64,000 bases of DNA from Nostoc edaphicum CCNP1411 (GTDB lineage Bacteria; Cyanobacteriota; Cyanobacteriia; Cyanobacteriales; Nostocaceae). Shown here piece after piece: positions 1 to 8,124 of the stretch (position 1 is its first letter; every line of letters starts with the position of its first letter). The DNA is taken from contig NZ_CP054697.1 of NCBI RefSeq assembly GCF_014023275.1, positions 200,856 through 264,855 of the forward strand, written 5' to 3'. The notes beneath the pieces are model-generated. The model was not told the origin of the DNA, searched no databases, and worked only from the letters and a program-made list of their open reading frames with translations. Both the position numbers and the translations under genes were made by a program.

Positions 1-237
1 TCTGATGAAAATGGTACTCAAGTCCAAGGGAAAATTTATGACTTGGCTTTCAATACCCAGCAGAGGGATTTAACTATTTCGCAGAAAAATGGAGAGGTAA
101 TTTTAAACTTGCAATCTGGCAAAGTGCAGACGAATAAAGTAACTCCACAGATATTGCAAACTTTTGAGGATGCGAATAGTCAGATAGATAAAATTTTAGC
201 GAAAAATAAAAGTCAAGAATTAGAAATACAAAGATAG
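1..237 (+). CDS. 3' end of an unrecognised protein (cut by window edge)
   Basis: The reading frame is open from base 1 and stops at 235-237, so this is the C-terminal 78 residues of a longer gene. The visible part is polar, rich in Gln, Asn and Lys, and has no transmembrane segment. It alternates short beta-prone stretches (VQGKIYDLAF, GEVILNLQSG) with a charged helical tail. An internal TTG at 43 could start a 64-residue protein, but the frame is open upstream and has no ribosome site there. I do not recognise the family. Confidence 0.55.
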   Translation, partial: SDENGTQVQGKIYDLAFNTQQRDLTISQKNGEVILNLQSGKVQTNKVTPQILQTFEDANSQIDKILAKNKSQELEIQR

Positions 238-533
238 ATTTATCTGCCTCTGGCAAAGCAGAAAGCAGAGAGTATTTCTTGATGGAGGAAAGAATAAGTT
301 TTAAATATTGCCTTTTTGCCTTGCTAACTTGGGTTTAAGCTCCCTGCTAAATCGTAGATTTAACGGTCTACAATTACTGTTATTGTCAGAATCCCCTTTA
401 ATTGACCTTCTGCCTTCTGCCTGAATTATTCATATCAAAGCCAAAGATGCATCCAATTCAAGCTTTACAGGTTCAAGCGATCGTTCCATGAATTCGTTTT
501 CCTAGTCCCTGCTGAAACAATCAGCTTACGGCA

Positions 534-873
534 ATGCATGAGCTGATCGCTTGTGGCTTCTACAAGAAAACCACACCAAATGGGAAAAAAGTGTTTGATG
601 ACTCTTATAAAAATGCGTTAGCGTTAGCTCCTCTGAAAGAGGTTCGCCACAAATTAAGCTTACTTTCAGAGTACCGCAACCGTGCAGCAAGGTTCAAAGT
701 TCCAGCATTGTGGGTGGATGCTTGGTGTCAAAGGTGCTTTGTATCGTTCACGGAAATGGTAAAGTGGCGAAGGGTTATTCAGTGAGATGCGACAAGTCTA
801 TGAGACACTTACAACACATGAGATTTTAGTCAAAGATTGTGTCGGTTACATTAATCGTGTACTATTATATTAG
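534..873 (+). pseudogene. Decayed coding remnant, family not recognised
   Basis: An ATG-started frame runs from 534 to about 715. The apparent continuation then lies in another frame (GVKGALYRSRKW, stop) and a third (GLFSEMRQVYETL to a TAG at 871-873). Codon-like composition across the three pieces suggests one gene broken by frameshifts. No domain was recognised and no ribosome site is evident, so this could also be chance. The flanks, 238-533 and 874-1069, are AT-rich and show no gene. Confidence 0.25.
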
Positions 874-1069
874 TACAAATATACTGTAGTCTACGATGAG
901 CAAGCCAAAAAGTGTTAAAGATTGCAAAAAAAGCAACTATAATTAAGCGATAGAAATATTCTATAAAATCTTTATATTTTATTAAATAAAAAGGATTATG
1001 AATCTTTATATACATTTGTCTTTGTTCATTAATTAGATTATTTTGTGGCAGTAAACAGAGAGAAAGGTC

Positions 1070-1549
1070 ATGTTGGATAAACTAATAAAATATTTTGTCT
1101 ACGCGACAAAAGGGTATATTACAAAAACACAACTGATCAAGTTTTTGTATTTAGCTGATCTTTACTCTGTTAAGTGGACAGGAAAGCAGCTGACTGATCT
1201 AGATTGGTGTTATTATCAATTTGGCCCTTGGAATGAGGGTATAGATGCTGCTTTAAATGAAATGAATGGGAAAGAGATTATTCAAGAGTCTCAGTATAAT
1301 GCAACATATATTAGACCTGTGAATCAAGCTGCTCAGGCAGATGATTTGGACATACCTCTCAGTATTAAGTTTGTACTGGATAATATTCGGAGAGAGTGGG
1401 CTGGCTCAGATAAACTGAATCAGTTACTAGAGTATGTATATAGCACTGCTCCAATGCTGGAAGCAAAAAATACCCATAGACCAGAAGAAAAAGCTAGACT
1501 TAACTTACAAGCAGAAAGAGAAAAATTAGTCAGTGAATTAGGATTGTAA
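1070..1549 (+). CDS. Panacea-domain (SocA-like, DUF4065) antitoxin
   Basis: A 159-residue protein. The N-terminal half (about residues 1-100) has the Panacea/DUF4065 pattern: a helical start (MLDKLIKYFVYATKG), then the typical TKTQLIKFLYLADL and a segment around YYQFGPWNEG with the conserved FGP. The family is known as a promiscuous antitoxin domain and as the SocA proteolytic adaptor. The C-terminal 50 residues are charged and probably form the toxin-binding extension. The gene stops 1 nt before the start of the toxin gene, so the two are co-transcribed. The family and neighbour support the antitoxin role; the target is inferred. Confidence 0.8.
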   Translation: MLDKLIKYFVYATKGYITKTQLIKFLYLADLYSVKWTGKQLTDLDWCYYQFGPWNEGIDAALNEMNGKEIIQESQYNATYIRPVNQAAQADDLDIPLSIKFVLDNIRREWAGSDKLNQLLEYVYSTAPMLEAKNTHRPEEKARLNLQAEREKLVSELGL

Positions 1550-1550
1550 A

Positions 1551-2168
1551 GTGGCTGGACAAAGACCTAGACAAGGTTGGATCTATTCCATAAATCCCTA
1601 TAGGGTATCTCTTCGTTGCAAACTGGGTCATGTCCATATTTATAATTTAGATGAGCCAGGTGAAGTAGAATGTCAAACTTGCACTGAGAATATTAATTCA
1701 AGTAGGGTTTTCAGAGGGATACATCCTTATATCATCTGGACAAGCGATAAATTTCAAGATGAATCTGGATATATAGCAACATTTTCCGTTATTCCTCTGA
1801 CTTCACAAGGAACATTTAACGGTTTACCAACTACATATCCAATTAACTCTACAAGTAGAAATGGTCTTGATAAAAGTTCATACGCTTTAGTTCATCAAAT
1901 ATGTACTGTTGATGCTAATTGCTTTAAAGGCTCATCAGCCAATTGGTTAGAGAGAATTGGACAATTGGATAAAGCAGATAAAGAAGCTATAGAAGAACGT
2001 TTAAAATATTTTTTGAATATTCAAGAGAATCCTAGTGAAGACTGGTTTGCTCAAAATGCGTCTCCAGAATTTTTGAAAAAAATCTTTGATTATCTACCTG
2101 AAGATACAAAAAATTTAGTAATAGAAGAATTAATTAACAATTTAGACTCATATAGGACTAATATTTGA
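1551..2168 (+). CDS. PemK/MazF-like toxin partner of the Panacea antitoxin
   Basis: A 205-residue protein with a GTG start. Residues 1-16 (RQGWIYSINPYRV) and the segments GIHPYIIWTS, VIPLTSQG, NGLDKSSYALVHQI, TVDANCF and RIGQLDKADK match the order of motifs in PemK/MazF ribonuclease-type toxins. Between the first strand and the HPYII segment lies C-x3-H (CKLGH) followed by CQTC, which looks like a small zinc knuckle. The last codons and the stop are supplied by the end of the adjacent IS630-type element (TGA at 2166-2168). Without the insertion the frame would run on to a stop near 3328. RNA cleavage is known for the family and not shown here. Confidence 0.72.
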   Translation: MAGQRPRQGWIYSINPYRVSLRCKLGHVHIYNLDEPGEVECQTCTENINSSRVFRGIHPYIIWTSDKFQDESGYIATFSVIPLTSQGTFNGLPTTYPINSTSRNGLDKSSYALVHQICTVDANCFKGSSANWLERIGQLDKADKEAIEERLKYFLNIQENPSEDWFAQNASPEFLKKIFDYLPEDTKNLVIEELINNLDSYRTNI

Positions 2169-3219
2169 TTTCTGAAAAAGCTCCGTACATTTGAAGAGTC
2201 GCAAAATCAAAGGTAGTGTGCCGGATAAACCACTCAAACATCCATTTGAGATGTGAGAACGAAGGAATCAAGGCACAGAAACGCCGCACCCAGGTTTTAG
2301 CTTGTAACCAAATATCCTCAATTGGATTTTGTGACGGGCAATTAGGAGCAAAGCGGACGCAGTGAATTTTCCACTCCTCTTGAGACAAATCTTGGTTTAC
2401 CTCGCCTAAAAAGTTTTGAACCAGATGTGAACGATGGTAAGAAGCACCATCCCCAAAAAAAGAAGTAATCTTTGATTGGGGGGACTGATCTAATAAATAA
2501 CGTAGATAATCAATTGTATTTTCTGAGTTACCTGCGTTATACGCTTTTAGTAGTAAGCTTCCCTCCAGATAGTCAACTGCCCCGTAGTATGTCTGTTTGT
2601 CTCGTATATTAACAACTCTCACTGCTATTTCTTGGTCAGTTTTTCCCCAGACATACCCACTTAAATCTCCCCACATTAAATGACACTCATCAAGCAGCAA
2701 TACTCTCAACTTTCCTTCTTCAATTTCCTGCCGATGCCTTGCCAATAGTGTTTCAATCTCTTTTTTTTTTGCAGCAACAGCGTCCTCGTCAGCTTTTGGA
2801 TTTAAAGAAGTAGTTTTCTTCCAACTAATTCCTGCCGCATCAAATAAGTCATAATAGCTCCGCTTTGACTCATAAGTTACATCATATTCAAAAGCCAATT
2901 TATATTCGAGTTCACCAAGTTCCCAACATTCTTTTGTTTGCAACCAACTTAAAACTTCTTCTCGTTGTTGAGCAGTTAAGTAACTTTTTTTTCCCTTGTG
3001 GTTCAGGCGCAGTCCCGAAATTCCATCTTCCTCATAAGCTTGCTTCCAGCTTGTTATCGAACCCAGTGACACATCTAAAATTGTTTGAATTTCCTCATAC
3101 TTGTAGCCTTGATAAACCAATTTGACTGCCAACGCTTTCCTCACCTCACGCGCATCTGGGCGATCATCTATAAATTCTTGTAGTTCTGCGATCGCGGCTT
3201 GTAGATGCTGGTTTATCAT
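2158..3219 (-). CDS. IS630-family transposase
   Basis: A 353-residue protein. Residues about 20-75 form a helix-turn-helix (LVYQGYKYEEIQTILDVSLGS), followed by a second DNA-binding region. The DDE_3 catalytic core has LLLDECHL (first Asp), FFGDGASYH (second Asp) and NPIEDIW (Glu), with usual spacing and length. It is complete and probably active. The gene reads towards the toxin gene and overlaps its last 11 bases, because its stop codon lies in the left inverted-repeat region. Confidence 0.92.
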   Translation of the reverse strand: MINQHLQAAIAELQEFIDDRPDAREVRKALAVKLVYQGYKYEEIQTILDVSLGSITSWKQAYEEDGISGLRLNHKGKKSYLTAQQREEVLSWLQTKECWELGELEYKLAFEYDVTYESKRSYYDLFDAAGISWKKTTSLNPKADEDAVAAKKKEIETLLARHRQEIEEGKLRVLLLDECHLMWGDLSGYVWGKTDQEIAVRVVNIRDKQTYYGAVDYLEGSLLLKAYNAGNSENTIDYLRYLLDQSPQSKITSFFGDGASYHRSHLVQNFLGEVNQDLSQEEWKIHCVRFAPNCPSQNPIEDIWLQAKTWVRRFCALIPSFSHLKWMFEWFIRHTTFDFATLQMYGAFSEIKY

Positions 3220-3279
3220 TGTTAGCTATTAGACAAATATTCTGTCCGTATTATCTCGTAGTTTTTTTCAGAAATCAAA
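2164..3279 (-). mobile_element. IS630-family insertion sequence with terminal inverted repeats
   Basis: The outer ends are perfect inverted repeats (TTTGATTTCTGAAAAA at 2164; its complement ends at 3279). They are flanked by TA at 2162-2163 and 3280-3281, the target and duplication expected of the IS630/Tc1 superfamily. The element is about 1.1 kb and carries one transposase gene on the minus strand. The intact reading frame and ends suggest a recent insertion. Its left end forms the 3' end of the toxin gene. Confidence 0.85.
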
Positions 3280-3516
3280 TATGATTCCTATAATACCTGT
3301 ATATTTATCAATAACATTGATATTCTAATTATTACAAATTCGGCAATCTCCGTAGTGCTGTTAGCTTGGTCAGTGCAAAGTGCGATCGCTTATGGAATGG
3401 TACGCTTGATTTATGTGAAACCTGCTTGCTGACTATCTTGTTGGGGTAGGGTGTAGGAAAAAAATCAAGAAAAGTAAATATGAGTGCGAACATAATTGAA
3501 GAAGAATTCAGCTATT

Positions 3517-3659
3517 CAGAATTCAGGAGTCAGCAATCTTGACGCTCTCTACGAGACGCTACGCGTAGCTTGCTTCTCCGTAGGAGTACGCAGACTCGCT
3601 ATCCGCCAGTCATACACAATACCTTTCCTGTATTCTGACTCCTGACTCCTGAATTCTGT
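3517..3659. repeat. MITE-like palindromic repeat with perfect 17-bp ends
   Basis: CAGAATTCAGGAGTCAG at 3517-3533 is perfectly complementary to CTGACTCCTGAATTCTG at 3643-3659. The 109-bp interior contains smaller palindromes (ACGAGACGCTACGCGTAGC). There is no coding capacity. The ends resemble dispersed repeats common in Nostocales. The rest of 3283-3764 shows no gene. Confidence 0.6.
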
Positions 3660-3764
3660 TTGATAAACTTCTTTGCGGGAGCAACGCTGGCATGAGCATT
3701 ACTACACCCCACACCCAAAAACCTTATAAATAAGGGATTGCCTCATATCTTGCGTGCCATTCGG

Positions 3765-4064
3765 CTATAAGTCAAAGTCAAGGCTGAAGGTTTCGCTTGA
3801 AGAATCTTCTTCTTTCTTCTGTGCCAATGGAGTTGAAGTCATTGAAGGAAGTTTGTTCGGCTCAGTAGTAATCGGCGTGAAAGCTACTTGTTGTGTAGCT
3901 AATCCAGCCTTGATGAAAACAAAATAGCAGTCAATTATAAAGTAAAGCGTCTCCAGGTAACTTTTACCTAGTTGTTGGGACTCTGCAAATATGCGCTCTC
4001 GGTAATTATCTTTGAGGCGAACTTTTTCCGGTGCTAAGTCTTTTTTATCTGCCATTGCGATCAC
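3765..4064 (-). CDS. Small ParR-like partner of the ParM remnant
   Basis: A 99-residue hydrophilic protein with a basic N-terminus (about residues 5-40, KVRLKDNYRERIFAESQQLG) and an acidic, Ser/Thr-rich C-terminal tail. Its start overlaps the stop of the ParM-like gene by 4 bp. This is the arrangement of ParR, the centromere-binding adaptor of actin-type plasmid partition. Sequence alone does not identify it. The call rests on gene order (repeat array, parM, small basic protein) and on the split into a basic DNA-binding half and an acidic tail. Confidence 0.45.
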   Translation of the reverse strand: MIAMADKKDLAPEKVRLKDNYRERIFAESQQLGKSYLETLYFIIDCYFVFIKAGLATQQVAFTPITTEPNKLPSMTSTPLAQKKEEDSSSETFSLDFDL

Positions 4065-4985
4065 TTAATAGATGTAGATGCTGGATTCTTGCTGCTGATG
4101 GCTTTTGCCATCTCTAAAAGCCCAAAGACATTAGCTTCTACTGGGTTGTCCAGTATTTTGAACCCGTTTTTCTCTAAAAGCTTCTTAAATCCAGGTAAGA
4201 GGCAGCCTCCACCAATCGCCCAGATTTCATCCCCTTGGTGTTTAGCATCAAGCGTCAGATTCACCACTTTCTTTAAGTATTTTTCATACCAATCTTTTAA
4301 ACAAGCGCTGTAAACATCTTTGATATCGATGTCACGGCTGTACCGAGTATGCCCCATTTCCAGACAAAATCGGATTTTGGATGCATCCCCGATTTTTCCG
4401 CCATTTAAATGTTTCATCTTTTGGGAAATATCATTGATGAGAACTTCTACGCCAGTGGGGTAGGCGGTGTGAACTTCTCGTTTCCCTTGGTTGTAACGAG
4501 AATACAAAGTTGTGCCATTGCCAAAATCTAAAATGGTTAATTTTTTGGGTAGTTGATGCCCAAACAATGCACCCATCCCTTCTAGTACGACTTTCAGGAC
4601 TTCGATCTTCACCTCTGATTGTTTGCCAGCAAGTATTGCCTGATATTCCCCGTTTAGTACTTTTTGCAATTCGTCAGCCAGAGCGACATCATGTAAGCTA
4701 ACAACTAATTTTAAATGCCAAGCTTTACGGTGTGGAAGATGTGCCAATGCACCGAATAAAGTCAATAATGCGTTATTGACTTTGTTTTCATTGTTACCAG
4801 TGTTTCGGTCAAAATAATTTCCTGTACGGAAAGCTGATTCTCCAACTCAACTGTGTAAGCATTACCGTTAAAAACTACCCTCCCAGGTACGTCTTCCATC
4901 TCGGCATTGGTTATATAGCTGGGGACACGAACTACTTCAAAGCCATCGACTAAAAGTTTTAGGCTTTTTTTTCTTCAGCGTCAAA
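4061..4985 (-). pseudogene. ParM/StbA-like actin-type plasmid segregation ATPase, frameshifted
   Basis: The open part (4061-4765) encodes the C-terminal two thirds of an actin-like ATPase, with ILDFGNGTT (phosphate 2 region) and AIGGGCLLPG (adenosine motif). The homology goes on upstream of this ORF: the same frame reads ESAFRTGNYFDRNTG up to about 4845. From there the plausible N-terminal piece (LLVDGFEVVRVPSYI, VPGRVVFNGNAYTV) is in another frame, so a single-base shift lies near 4845-4852. The first actin motif (DxGxxxxK) is not found upstream and both other frames meet stops near 4970. The ATPase is very likely non-functional. It was presumably once the motor of a low-copy plasmid. Confidence 0.65.
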
Positions 4986-5040
4986 AAATTATCATAACCT
5001 CTTGGGGGCTAAGTGGGGTAAAACCTCACTCAATCGAATA

Positions 5041-5147
5041 TACCCCATACAGCCCCCATAAAGCCCCCATATAGGAGTCAAAATTTGTTCAAGCCCCTAA
5101 ATGATTTTGGGGTACATATAGCCCCCATACAGCCCCCATGAGTTTTT
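5041..5147. repeat. AGCCCCCATA iterons, candidate parC centromere
   Basis: Copies of (A/T)AGCCCCCATA occur in two pairs, about 5051-5072 and 5119-5140, with a variant (TACCCCATA) at 5041. They sit immediately upstream of the ParM-like gene, where type II systems carry parC and the promoter that ParR represses. The role is inferred from position. Confidence 0.5.
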
Positions 5148-5280
5148 TGAAATCTTTTCTATGAACGCAGCAAAAATTAATTTAGATCATCGTTGACTGC
5201 TTGATTTATACTTTAGTGCCAATCTTTTGTTAGCAATTTATTTCCCTGCAAGATGTCTAGCTAAAGCTCTGATCCACTTA

Positions 5281-5544
5281 CTCTATATCGCGTTATCGCG
5301 ATGATTAAGTAACGAGAGGTTAACCCTTTTAAGTGTAATGCTGGGAATAGTGAGTGATCCGGCTTTCACTCTATATCGCGTTATCGCGATGATTAAGTAA
5401 CGAGAGGTTAACCCTTTTGAGCGTAATGCTGGGAATAGTGAGTGATCCGGCTTTCACTCTATATCGCGTTATCGCGATGATTAAGTAACGAGAGGTTAAC
5501 CCTTTTAAGCGTAATGCTGGGAATAGTAAGTGATCTGGCTTTCA
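5281..5544 (+). repeat. Three tandem 88-bp repeats with CGCG-TTAT-CGCG palindromes
   Basis: Units begin at 5281, 5369 and 5457 with CTCTATATCGCGTTATCGCG and are nearly identical. A partial fourth starts at 5545. Each carries CGCGTTATCGCGAT, the segment AACGAGAGGTTAACCCTTTT and a shared tail ending GGCTTTCA. No reading frame spans the units. The same core recurs beside the parA operon, so these are probably partition or replication sites. Confidence 0.8.
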
Positions 5545-5563
5545 CTCTATATCTGTCACTATA

Positions 5564-6175
5564 CCCAAAAGATTTCCGGGTCTGGAAGCATAACCGAGTA
5601 TTTCAATGTCTGAAACCATTATTGTTGCGTTACTGGATTGTCAGTAAGTCCTAACATTGGAAGGATAACTTGTCTTTTGACTCAAAATGGAAGCATAAAG
5701 CTATCCGCGAGTCCCAAAAAGGAAGTATCTTTTAAACCTAATAAAAACGTTGGTTCAACACTAGTTCTATTTTTTACATCCTCGCTGGGCTTAAGTTTGG
5801 GGCTTAGAACCATAATTTGTCCTTTTGGCGATTGGAAGCATAAGCCGTCCTTTTCTGCCAAGTTATCGTTCCAGTGACAATATCGCGTTATCGCGATGAT
5901 TAAGTAACGAGAGGTGACTGTAACCATAAGTTTGCCGCTTTTGAAAGCATAGCCTTGCCGCAGGACAAGCCCAAGGGCTTGATTTAACGTTCTGCGATCG
6001 CAGTCAAAGCATTTGGTTTTGAAACCAAAAAGTTGCCGAAAGTCTAAAAATCAAGCATAAACCTGCCGAAAGTTCAGGGATTATGTACCCTCAAATACCT
6101 GAAGTAACAAGATTGCCTCTTAAAAACCCCAAAAATTCAAGCTGTCGTAAGTCCATTTGAAACTATAAACGTGCC
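5564..6175 (+). repeat. Degenerate interspersed repeats around GGAAGCATAA
   Basis: Copies of GGAAGCATAA or close variants lie near 5583, 5689, 5834, 5943 and 6052. They are usually preceded 5-15 bp upstream by TTTTGG/TTTTGA and followed by CC or TGCC. Spacing is roughly 100 to 145 bp. There is no gene here; a further CGCGTTATCGCGAT copy sits at about 5882-5895. Confidence 0.45.
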
Positions 6176-6204
6176 ATCCCGGTAAACTTATGCTTACAGT
6201 CACA

Positions 6205-6404
6205 CGAGAGGTTAATCCTTTTAAGCGTAATGCTGGGAATAGTGAGTGATCCGGCTTTCACTCTATATCGCGATATAGAGTCGCGATCACTGGTTCTAAT
6301 TGGTTAGCCCTAATAAAGTTTTTTTAGTTAAACAAAGATAACAGTAGAAATCAGGTTTGACTTTCTGTGTATATCGCGTTATCGCGATGATTAGTTAACG
6401 AGGA
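6205..6404 (+). repeat. Further copies of the 88-bp repeat core
   Basis: 6205-6265 repeats the tail of the 88-bp unit (CGAGAGGTTAATCCTTTTAA through GGCTTTCACTCTATATCGCG). It then changes into a perfect palindrome CTCTATATCGCGATATAGAG. 6370-6403 is another CGCGTTATCGCGATGATTA core ending 4 bp before the stop of the ParA-partner gene. Confidence 0.7.
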
Positions 6405-6407
6405 GTA

Positions 6408-6908
6408 TCAATCGAGTGGTGGTGTTTTAGAAAGAGCATCTGAGATGATTTGTGCAAGCTTATACTCAAACTCAGCCAGAGCTACTGGATCACCATTTGG
6501 TGGACGCTCTAGCTTTTCCGAGTGGCTAGCTTGTGCAATAATCTCTTTCTGCGCGTGTCGAAGAATTGTCATGCAAGACCTTAATACATGACTAAGTTTG
6601 AGAGGAGTTTCTAGTTCCTCGGCAAGGCGAGAGACGAATCGTTCAATTTCTCTTTCCTCAGATTTAGTCAAAAGTACCCGCTTCTCTCGACTTAATTTTT
6701 CGATTACTGGTGCAGGTTGTATTGGTGGAGATTGTTGAGGGTCAAGAGTTATTGGCTCCACTAAAGTTGAATCTCTCACAGATGGAGCAGCAGTATTATC
6801 TGAAACTGAAGTTGTTTCCTCTGAATCGGAACCCCTGAGAACAGACCGTACCAATGCTTCGTCTACTGGGCGGTAGGGTTTTTCATTTCCTGAAACGCGT
6901 TTAGCCAT
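6408..6908 (-). CDS. Small ParB-like centromere-binding partner of ParA
   Basis: A 166-residue protein, 6 bp downstream of parA on the same strand. The N-terminal 70 residues are low-complexity and rich in Ser, Thr and Pro. The C-terminal half (about 75-150) is predicted helical and charged: LSREKRVLLTKSEEREIERF, then a helix around LKLSHVLRSCMTILR. This resembles ribbon-helix-helix centromere-binding proteins paired with small ParA ATPases; there is no classic ParB HTH. Flanking CGCG-TTAT-CGCG repeats are the obvious candidate binding sites. The name is inferred from operon position. Confidence 0.6.
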   Translation of the reverse strand: MAKRVSGNEKPYRPVDEALVRSVLRGSDSEETTSVSDNTAAPSVRDSTLVEPITLDPQQSPPIQPAPVIEKLSREKRVLLTKSEEREIERFVSRLAEELETPLKLSHVLRSCMTILRHAQKEIIAQASHSEKLERPPNGDPVALAEFEYKLAQIISDALSKTPPLD

Positions 6909-6914
6909 TGGTGA

Positions 6915-7826
6915 CTACTTTTTGCCTCGCTTTGTTGAAACAGCAGATTTTATAGTAGATGTTGTAACTGGTTCTTCAAACTCAGCAATACGAGCTTCTA
7001 TTTCCTTAGACAGCTTACGATATTGGTTTGTGACTTTGTGGTTTGGTGCAGTTTGGAAAATTGTCTTCCCTAACTTTTGGGACTGAGGTACAACCGTAGA
7101 ACGGCTGATGAGTGTATCAAATTTTAAAGACTTACTACCATCAGAAAAAAGTTTCTCGACATATTCAGTTAGAGAACTAGCTAATATAGTTCTGCTATCT
7201 ACACAACAAAGAATTACTCCTAACAAACGTAAATTCGGGTTGCCGTAACGTTGAGCGCCTTGAATGTCAGTTAAAGCATCATTAAGTCCTGCGATAGCAA
7301 ATGGGTCAGGAGTGGCTGAAAGAATAAACCAGTCAGCCGACTTATAGGCTGCAATTGTTGGTGTAGTTGCATTAGGCGCTGTATCAAGAAAGATGTAATC
7401 ATACATTCCAGCAAGCTTGCGTAAAGGATTAATCAAAACATCTTGAGTAACCAAAAACTTATCTCTAGCTGCGAGTGCTTGATCTATCTTTTCTAGATTT
7501 CGACGAGCTGCAATCAAATGAATATTTTTAGGTAACTCTACTCCATCATCAGGGGTAATGATTACATCTGTTGGTTCTTCTTCCCCAGTCAAAACTTCAA
7601 AAGTACCAAGGAAGCTTTCGCTAGGAATTCCTAAATGCCGGGTAGCTCCCTGGTTCATATCTAAATCGAATATTAGGCATCGCCTTCCCATTTCACCTAA
7701 AGCAGTTGCAATATGAATCAGGTTACTAGTTTTTGCAACTCCTCCCTTTTGATTGCCCACTGCAATTACTTTAGTTTTTCGTGCTGTTACTTCATGGCTC
7801 ATGTAAGTGTCCTCAATAACCAGCAA
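6915..7826 (-). CDS. parA: ParA-type partition ATPase
   Basis: A 303-residue protein. The deviant Walker A motif near residue 25 reads QKGGVAKTS. DLDMNQGATRHLG and DYIFLDTAPN follow as Walker A' and B regions, so this is a MinD/ParA-class ATPase for plasmid or chromosome partition. The C-terminal 30 residues are basic and may bind DNA non-specifically. It is the first gene of an operon with a small DNA-binding partner. The TTG or an internal ATG (MSHEVTARKTK, near 7802) could be the true start; the ATG at 7802 fits the usual length better. Direct repeats with CGCG-TTAT-CGCG lie directly upstream and suggest autoregulation. Confidence 0.88.
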   Translation of the reverse strand: MLVIEDTYMSHEVTARKTKVIAVGNQKGGVAKTSNLIHIATALGEMGRRCLIFDLDMNQGATRHLGIPSESFLGTFEVLTGEEEPTDVIITPDDGVELPKNIHLIAARRNLEKIDQALAARDKFLVTQDVLINPLRKLAGMYDYIFLDTAPNATTPTIAAYKSADWFILSATPDPFAIAGLNDALTDIQGAQRYGNPNLRLLGVILCCVDSRTILASSLTEYVEKLFSDGSKSLKFDTLISRSTVVPQSQKLGKTIFQTAPNHKVTNQYRKLSKEIEARIAEFEEPVTTSTIKSAVSTKRGKK

Positions 7827-7847
7827 ATTTTAATAGCGACTTCGCAT

Positions 7848-8046
7848 TATAGTAATGTCGCGTTATCCGAAACTAGCGTTATAGGATACTCGCGTTATCG
7901 CGATTTAGTAAGTGGGCTGATAATACCACTCGATAAGTAAGATCCTTACCGTACAACAATTTTTCAGTTTTGATAACGAGTTTGTATTATAACAATGTCG
8001 CGTTATCCGAAACTAGCGTTATAGCAAACTCGCGTTATCGCGATTA
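7848..8046 (-). promoter_or_regulatory. Twin direct repeats upstream of parA, candidate operator/centromere
   Basis: Two blocks about 138 bp apart (7855-7902 and 7993-8042) share TGTCGCGTTATCCGAAACTA, then GCGTTATAG, then CTCGCGTTATCGCGATT. The last element is the core also found in the 88-bp tandem repeats downstream of the operon. This places partition-site candidates on both sides of parA and its partner. Confidence 0.65.
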
Positions 8047-8080
8047 AATAAAAAAAAGAGCTTATTATTTTTTTTAAGGG

Positions 8081-8113
8081 TAAAAAAGACCCAGATTAAA
8101 TACCTGGGCCTTT
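8081..8113 (-). terminator. Rho-independent terminator of the strawberry-notch gene
   Basis: On the minus strand, CCCAG-GTATTTAAT-CTGGG is followed by TCTTTTTT, starting about 15 bp after the stop codon at 8125. Confidence 0.75.
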
Positions 8114-8124
8114 GAGGTTGGGAA

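Noticed and set aside
5281..5544. 88-bp tandem repeats as a possible CRISPR array
   Set aside because: The whole 88-bp unit is conserved, so there are no variable spacers, and no cas genes are present.
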